The translations under genes and the position numbers were made by a program. From Sacculina carcini (Eukaryota; Arthropoda; Thecostraca; Sacculinidae), in contig OU696591.1 of NCBI GenBank assembly GCA_916048095.2, positions 3,276,951-3,340,950 of the forward strand: a stretch of 64,000 bases of DNA, in the 5' to 3' direction. Under the pieces are notes generated by a model. That model was not told the origin of the DNA and ran no database searches. It saw only the letters and a program-made list of their open reading frames with translations. This document shows, in pieces, positions 57,616 through 64,000 of this stretch (the stretch's first letter is position 1; every line of letters begins with the position of its first letter).

Positions 57616-59188
57616 TGCTGACGTCAGCAGTGCTGACTCAGCACTGCAATCCATCACAATGTAAAAGTACATGCAGCTGCATGCACTATTATCATACAAC
57701 GTCATCAACTGTGCAGTTTATTGACAACATTCCCCGACAGCCTGGCGCCATCTCAAGGTCACCTTGGCTGATGCAATGCACACACCATGATACCGCGCTG
57801 ACGTCTGCGCATGCGCAGTACATCAAACACATTCCCCGCCAGTCTGGCGCCATCTCAAGGTAACCTTGGATGGTGCACAATCACGCACCGCGTTCGTGAT
57901 ACCGCGCTGACGTCTGCGCATGCGCAGTTTGAACAAATCATTGTTATAGACATCTTCTACCATCCACCGTCTATTCACCCGTTTAAACACACTTGATAAA
58001 TATTTTTCAAATTAATTTCATTATATTTTTAAATCAACTTGTTTTAACACAACTAATTATCATAACCTAATATAATAAACATTAATATACGAAATACGTG
58101 CGCCACAATTGTATCATGTGCGCCACAAGTGTCTCACAATTCTATGAATTAATTTAATTCTCAAACTAATTTAAAAAACATTAATATACCCAATACGCGC
58201 GCCACAATTGTATCATGTGCATTTGTCTCACAACTCTAAATTAATTTAGTTAGCATAACCAAATATAATAAACATTAATATATCTAATACGTGCGCCACA
58301 ATTGTATCATGTGCGCCACAAGTATCTCACAATTCTATATATTAATTGTACACTCGTGCTTGCGCACTATATATACCACATATAAACCATCTCTCTTGAA
58401 CATCTACAATGGCCGAACCGCGTAAGACTCTGCTCGAACCCCGAGGACCTCGGTTCGAATCCCAGCCAGGTAATAACTTTCTTCACTCAACACTAAACTC
58501 TACACACAAATAATCGAAATAAATTGGATGAATTAAATAAAATAAATAAAATAAATAAAATAAATAAAATAAATAAAATAAATAAAATAAATAAAATAAA
58601 TAAAGTAAATAAAATAAATAAAATAAATAAAATAAATAAAATAAATAAAATAAATAAAATAAATAAAATAAATAAAATAAATAAAATAAATAAAATAAAT
58701 AAAATAAATAAAATAAATAAAATAAATAAAATAAATAAAATAAATAAAATAAATAAAATAAATAAAATAAATAAAATAAATAAAATAAATAAAATAAATA
58801 AAATAAATAAAATAAATAAAATAAATAAAATAAATAAAATAAATAAAATAAATAAAATAAATAAAATAAATAAAATAAATAAAATAAATAAAATAAATAA
58901 AATAAATAAAATAAATAAAATAAATAAAATAAATAAAATAAATAAAATAAATAAAATAAATAAAATAAATAAAATAAATAAAATAAATAAAATAAATAAA
59001 ATAAATAAAATAAATAAAATAAATAAAATAAATAAAATAAATAAAATAAATAAAATAAATAAAATAAATAAAATAAATAAAATAAATAAAATAAATAAAA
59101 TAAATAAAATAAATAAAATATAGAAAATAAAGAAAATAAAGAAAATAAAGAAAATAAAGAAAATAAAGAAAATAAAGAAAATATAACG
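57616..59188 (+). repeat. Macrosatellite unit 10
   Basis: Three subrepeats; the minisatellite (about 58,534-59,183) is nearly all AAATAAAAT type. It occupies the same place in block 10-11-12 as unit 7 does in block 7-8-9. Confidence 0.92.
58409..58471 (+). tRNA. tRNA-like sequence 10
   Basis: Same as copy 2. Confidence 0.55.
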
Positions 59189-61212
59189 TGCTGACGTCAG
59201 CAGTGCTGACTCAGCACTGCAATCCATCACAATGTAAAAGTACATGCAGCTGCATGCACTATTATCATACAACGTCATCAACTGTGCAGTTTATTGACAA
59301 CATTCCCCGACAGCCTGGCGCCATCTCAAGGTCACCTTGGCTGATGCAATGCACACACCATGATACCGCGCTGACGTCTGCGCATGCGCAGTACATCAAA
59401 CACATTCCCCGCCAGTCTGGCGCCATCTCAAGGTAACCTTGGATGGTGCACAATCACGCACCGCGTTCGTGATACCGCGCTGACGTCTGCGCATGCGCAG
59501 TTTGAACAAATCATTGTTATAGACATCTTCTACCATCCACCGTCTATTCACCCGTTTAAACACACTTGATAAATATTTTTCAAATTAATTTCATTATATT
59601 TTTAAATCAACTTGTTTTAACACAACTAATTATCATAACCTAATATAATAAACATTAATATACGAAATACGTGCGCCACAATTGTATCATGTGCGCCACA
59701 AGTGTCTCACAATTCTATGAATTAATTTAATTCTCAAACTAATTTAAAAAACATTAATATACCTAATACGCGCGCCACAATTGTATCATGTGCGTCACTA
59801 GTGTCTCACAATTCTCTAAATTTATTTAATTAGCATAACATAATATAATAAACATTAATATACCCAATACGCGCGCCACAATTGTATCATGTGCATTTGT
59901 CTCACAACTCTAAATTAATTTAGTTAGCATAACCAAATATAATAAACATTAATATATCTAATACGTGCGCCACAATTGTATCATGTGCGCCACAAGTATC
60001 TCACAATTCTATATATTAATTGTACACTCGTGCTTGCGCACTATATATACCACATATAAACCATCTCTCTTGAACATCTACAATGGCCGAACCGCGTAAG
60101 ACTCTGCTCGAACCCCGAGGACCTCGGTTCGAATCCCAGCCAGGTAATAACTTTCTTCACTCAACACTAAACTCTACACACAAATAATCGAAATAAATTG
60201 GATGAATTAAATAAAATAAATAAAATAAATAAAATAAATAAAAAAAATAAAATAAATAAAATAAATAAAATAAATAAAATAAAAAAAAAAAAAAAAATAA
60301 ATTAAAAAATAAAATAAATAAAATAAATAAAATAAATAAAATAAATAAAATAAATAAAATAAATAAAATAAATAAAATAAATAAAATAAATAAAATAAAT
60401 AAAATAAATAAAATAAATAAAATAAATAAAATAAATAAAATAAATAAAATAAATAAAATAAATAAAATAAATAAAATAAATAAAATAAATAAAATAAATA
60501 AAATAAATAAAATAAATAAAATAAATAAAATAAATAAAATAAATAAAATAAATAAAATAAATAAAATAAATAAAATAAATAAAATAAATAAAATAAATAA
60601 AATAAATAAAATAAATAAAATAAATAAAATAAATAAAATAAATAAAATAAATAAAATAAATAAAATAAATAAAATAAATAAAATAAATAAAATAAATAAA
60701 ATAAATAAAATAAATAAAATAAATAAAATAAATAAAATAAATAAAATAAATAAAATAAATAAAAACAATAAAAACAATAAAAACAATAAAAACAATAAAA
60801 TAAATATAATAAATAAAATAAATAAAATAAATAAAATAAATAAAATAAAGAAAATAAATAAAATAAATAAAATAAATAAAATAAAGAAAATAAAGAAAAT
60901 AAAGAAAATAAAGAAAATAAAGAAAATAAAGAAAATAAAGAAAATAAAGAAAATAAAGAAAATAAAGAAAATAAAGAAAATAAAGAAAATAAAGAAAATA
61001 AAGAAAATAAAGAAAATAAAGAAAATAAAGAAAATAAAGAAAATAAAGAAAATAAAGAAAATAAAGAAAATAAAGAAAATAAAGAAAATAAAGAAAATAA
61101 AGAAAATAAATAAAATAAATAAAATAAAGAAAATAAAGAAAATAAAGAAAATAAAGAAAATAAAGAAAATAAAGAAAATAAAGAAAATAAAGAAAATAAA
61201 GAAAATATAACG
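59189..61212 (+). repeat. Macrosatellite unit 11
   Basis: Four subrepeats; minisatellite about 60,207-61,207. Shares the special interruptions of unit 8 but has about 400 bp more AAATAAAAT. Confidence 0.92.
60083..60145 (+). tRNA. tRNA-like sequence 11
   Basis: Same as copy 2. Confidence 0.55.
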
Positions 61213-62703
61213 TGCTGACGTCAGCAGTGCTGACTCAGCACTGCAATCCATCACAATGTAAAAGTACATGCAGCTGCATGCACTATTATCATACAACGTC
61301 ATCAACTGTGCAGTTTATTGACAACATTCCCCGACAGCCTGGCGCCATCTCAAGGTCACCTTGGCTGATGCAATGCACACACCATGATACCGCGCTGACG
61401 TCTGCGCATGCGCAGTACATCAAACACATTCCCCGCCAGTCTGGCGCCATCTCAAGGTAACCTTGGATGGTGCACAATCACGCACCGCGTTCGTGATACC
61501 GCGCTGACGTCTGCGCATGCGCAGTTTGAACAAATCATTGTTATAGACATCTTCTACCATCCACCGTCTATTCACCCGTTTAAACACACTTGATAAATAT
61601 TTTTCAAATTAATTTCATTATATTTTTAAATCAACTTGTTTTAACACAACTAATTATCATAACCTAATATAATAAACATTAATATACGAAATACGTGCGC
61701 CACAATTGTATCATGTGCGCCACAAGTGTCTCACAATTCTATGAATTAATTTAATTCTCAAACTAATTTAAAAAACATTAATATACCCAATACGCGCGCC
61801 ACAATTGTATCATGTGCATTTGTCTCACAACTCTAAATTAATTTAGTTAGCATAACCAAATATAATAAACATTAATATATCTAATACGTGCGCCACAATT
61901 GTATCATGTGCGCCACAAGTATCTCACAATTCTATATATTAATTGTACACTCGTGCTTGCGCACTATATATACCACATATAAACCATCTCTCTTGAACAT
62001 CTACAATGGCCGAACCGCGTAAGACTCTGCTCGAACCCCGAGGACCTCGGTTCGAATCCCAGCCAGGTAATAACTTTCTTCACTCAACACTAAACTCTAC
62101 ACACAAATAATCGAAATAAATTGGATGAATTAAATAAAATAAATAAAATAAATAAAATAAATAAAATAAATAAAATAAATAAAATAAATAAAATAAATAA
62201 AATAAATAAAATAAATAAAATAAATAAAATATTAAAGTAAATAAAATAAATAAAATAAATAAAATAAATAAAATAAATAAAATAAATAAAATAAATAAAA
62301 TAAATAAAATAAAGAAAATAAAGAAAATAAAGAAAATAAAGAAAATAAAGAAAATAAAGAAAATAAAGAAAATAAAGAAAATAAAGAAAATAATGAAAAT
62401 AAAGAAAATAAAGAAAATAAAGAAAATAAAGAAAATAAATAAAATAAATAAAATAAAGAAAATAAAGAAAATAAATAAAATAAATAAAATAAATAAAATA
62501 AATAAAATAAATAAAATAAATAAAATAAATAAAATAAATAAAATAAAGAAAATAAAGAAAATAAAGAAAATAAAGAAAATAAAGAAAATAAAGAAAATAA
62601 AGAAAATAAAGAAAATAAAGAAAATAAAGAAAATAAAGAAAATAATGAAAATAAAGAAAATAAAGAAAATAAAGAAAATAAAGAAAATAAAGAAAATATA
62701 ACG
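61213..62703 (+). repeat. Macrosatellite unit 12
   Basis: Three subrepeats; the minisatellite (about 62,130-62,698) has the same pattern as unit 9 with a few copies gained. Confidence 0.92.
62006..62068 (+). tRNA. tRNA-like sequence 12
   Basis: Same as copy 2. Confidence 0.55.
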
Positions 62704-64000
62704 TGCTGACGTCAGCAGTGCTGACTCAGCACTGCAATCCATCACAATGTAAAAGTACATGCAGCTGCATGCACTATTATCATACAACGTCATCAACTGT
62801 GCAGTTTATTGACAACATTCCCCGACAGCCTGGCGCCATCTCAAGGTCACCTTGGCTGATGCAATGCACACACCATGATACCGCGCTGACGTCTGCGCAT
62901 GCGCAGTACATCAAACACATTCCCCGCCAGTCTGGCGCCATCTCAAGGTAACCTTGGATGGTGCACAATCACGCACCGCGTTCGTGATACCGCGCTGACG
63001 TCTGCGCATGCGCAGTTTGAACAAATCATTGTTATAGACATCTTCTACCATCCACCGTCTATTCACCCGTTTAAACACACTTGATAAATATTTTTCAAAT
63101 TAATTTCATTATATTTTTAAATCAACTTGTTTTAACACAACTAATTATCATAACCTAATATAATAAACATTAATATACGAAATACGTGCGCCACAATTGT
63201 ATCATGTGCGCCACAAGTATCATGTGCGCCACAAGTGTCTCACAATTCTATGAATTAATTTAATTCTCAAACTAATTTAAAAAACATTAATATACCCAAT
63301 ACGCGCGCCACAATTGTATCATGTGCATTTGTCTCACAACTCTAAATTAATTTAGTTAGCATAACCAAATATAATAAACATTAATATATCTAATACGTGC
63401 GCCACAATTGTATCATGTGCGCCACAAGTATCTCACAATTCTATATATTAATTGTACACTCGTGCTTGCGCACTATATATACCACATATAAACCATCTCT
63501 CTTGAACATCTACAATGGCCGAACCGCGTAAGACTCTGCTCGAACCCCGAGGACCTCGGTTCGAATCCCAGCCAGGTAATAACTTTCTTCACTCAACACT
63601 AAACTCTACACACAAATAATCGAAATAAATTGGATGAATTAAATAAAATAAATAAAATAAATCAAATAAATAAAATAAATAAAATAAATAAAATAAATAA
63701 AATAAATAAAATAAATAAAATAAATAAAATAAATAAAATAAATAAAATAAATAAAATAAATAAAATAAATAAAATAAATAAAATAAATAAAATAAATAAA
63801 ATAAATAAAATAAATAAAATAAATAAAATAAATAAAATAAATAAAATAAATAAAATAAATAAAATAAATAAAATAAATAAAATAAATAAAATAAATAAAA
63901 TAAATAAAATAAATAAAATAAATAAAATAAATAAAATAAAGAAAATAAAGAAAATAAAGAAAATAAAGGAAATGAAGAAAATAAAGAAAATAAAGAAAAT
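62704..64000 (+). repeat. Macrosatellite unit 13 (cut by window end)
   Basis: Three subrepeats, with a small duplication of ATCATGTGCGCCACAAGT near 63,205-63,235. The minisatellite starts at about 63,638 and contains AAATCAAAT, AAAGGAAAT and GAAG variants not seen elsewhere. Confidence 0.9.
63515..63577 (+). tRNA. tRNA-like sequence 13
   Basis: Same as copy 2. Confidence 0.55.

Larger units (their letters stand above)
41858..64000 (+). repeat. Composite macrosatellite array (13 units plus 2 truncated heads)
   Basis: Units of 1.25-2.94 kb repeat in one orientation and run off the window. Each has (a) a ~330-bp GC-rich head starting TGCTGACGTCAGCA, with a ~110-bp internal duplication carrying CTGGCGCCATCTCAAGGT and CTGCGCATGCGCAG; (b) an AT-rich part with three to six ~100-bp subrepeats around GCGCCACAATTGTATCATGT; (c) a TATA motif and a tRNA-like sequence; (d) a 9-bp minisatellite of variable length. 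Unit starts: 41858, 44798, 46219, 47677, 49335, 51055, 52817, 54480, 56152, 57616, 59189, 61213, 62704. Most unit-length variation comes from the minisatellite. Long open frames here are artefacts of the 9-bp period. Confidence 0.95.

Noticed and set aside
1-64000. TGA read as Trp (variant genetic code)
   Set aside because: Only one TGA per gene is seen, normal TGG Trp codons abound, and the hAT-like pseudogene also carries TAA and TAG.

Overview
The window looks like repeat-rich, probably heterochromatic DNA from an invertebrate metazoan. The evidence is CsRn1-like Ty3/gypsy retrotransposons, a ZMYM1/DUF4371-type hAT-like gene with a spliceosomal intron, CR1/Jockey-like LINE pieces and long satellites. 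The phylum cannot be fixed from the sequence. No bacterial gene organisation, rRNA or ordinary host gene is visible. More than half of the window is tandem repeat, and most of the rest is retrotransposon.

Layout: (1) 1-11.51 kb is a 68-bp satellite of about 170 monomers, with a 49-monomer (3,332-bp) higher-order duplication. (2) 11.5-18.1 kb holds a decayed hAT-like transposase gene. Its intron was hit by a 5.05-kb Ty3/gypsy element on the minus strand (420-bp LTRs, 4-bp target duplication). (3) 18.1-22.3 kb is a patchwork: a possible LINE tail, a possible tRNA-derived SINE, a pair of ~350-bp direct repeats, a LINE RT fragment and a G-run/C-run palindrome repeat. (4) 22.3-28.3 kb is an internally deleted LTR element whose single ORF joined a Gag start to RNase H and integrase. 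It was later split by a second, non-coding LTR element; both insertions have 5-bp target duplications. (5) 29.3-31.4 kb holds the other half of a hAT-like gene and a broken gypsy gag with part of its LTR. (6) 31.4-38.0 kb is a LINE whose endonuclease codons were split by a 5.3-kb CsRn1-like element on the plus strand. (7) 38,006-38,505 is a 500-N assembly gap. (8) 38.5-41.86 kb is more of the 68-bp satellite. (9) 41.86-64.0 kb is a composite macrosatellite of 13 units plus two truncated heads, running off the right edge.

The most unusual part is region 9. Each unit has a GC-rich head, then AT-rich ~100-bp subrepeats, then a tRNA-like sequence with a perfect B box and a TATAAA motif 28 bp upstream, then a variable-length 9-bp minisatellite. 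The head opens with two perfect palindromes one base apart that equal the Maf recognition consensus sites (TGCTGACGTCAGCA and TGCTGACTCAGCA), and it carries two 14-bp palindromes containing the NRF-1 consensus. I do not recognise this unit as a known repeat family. Its function, if any, is unknown.

The coding genes here do not form a host pathway; they are mobile-element genes at different stages of decay. The four complete or nested LTR insertions have nearly identical LTR pairs, which points to recent retrotransposition into an already repeat-filled region.
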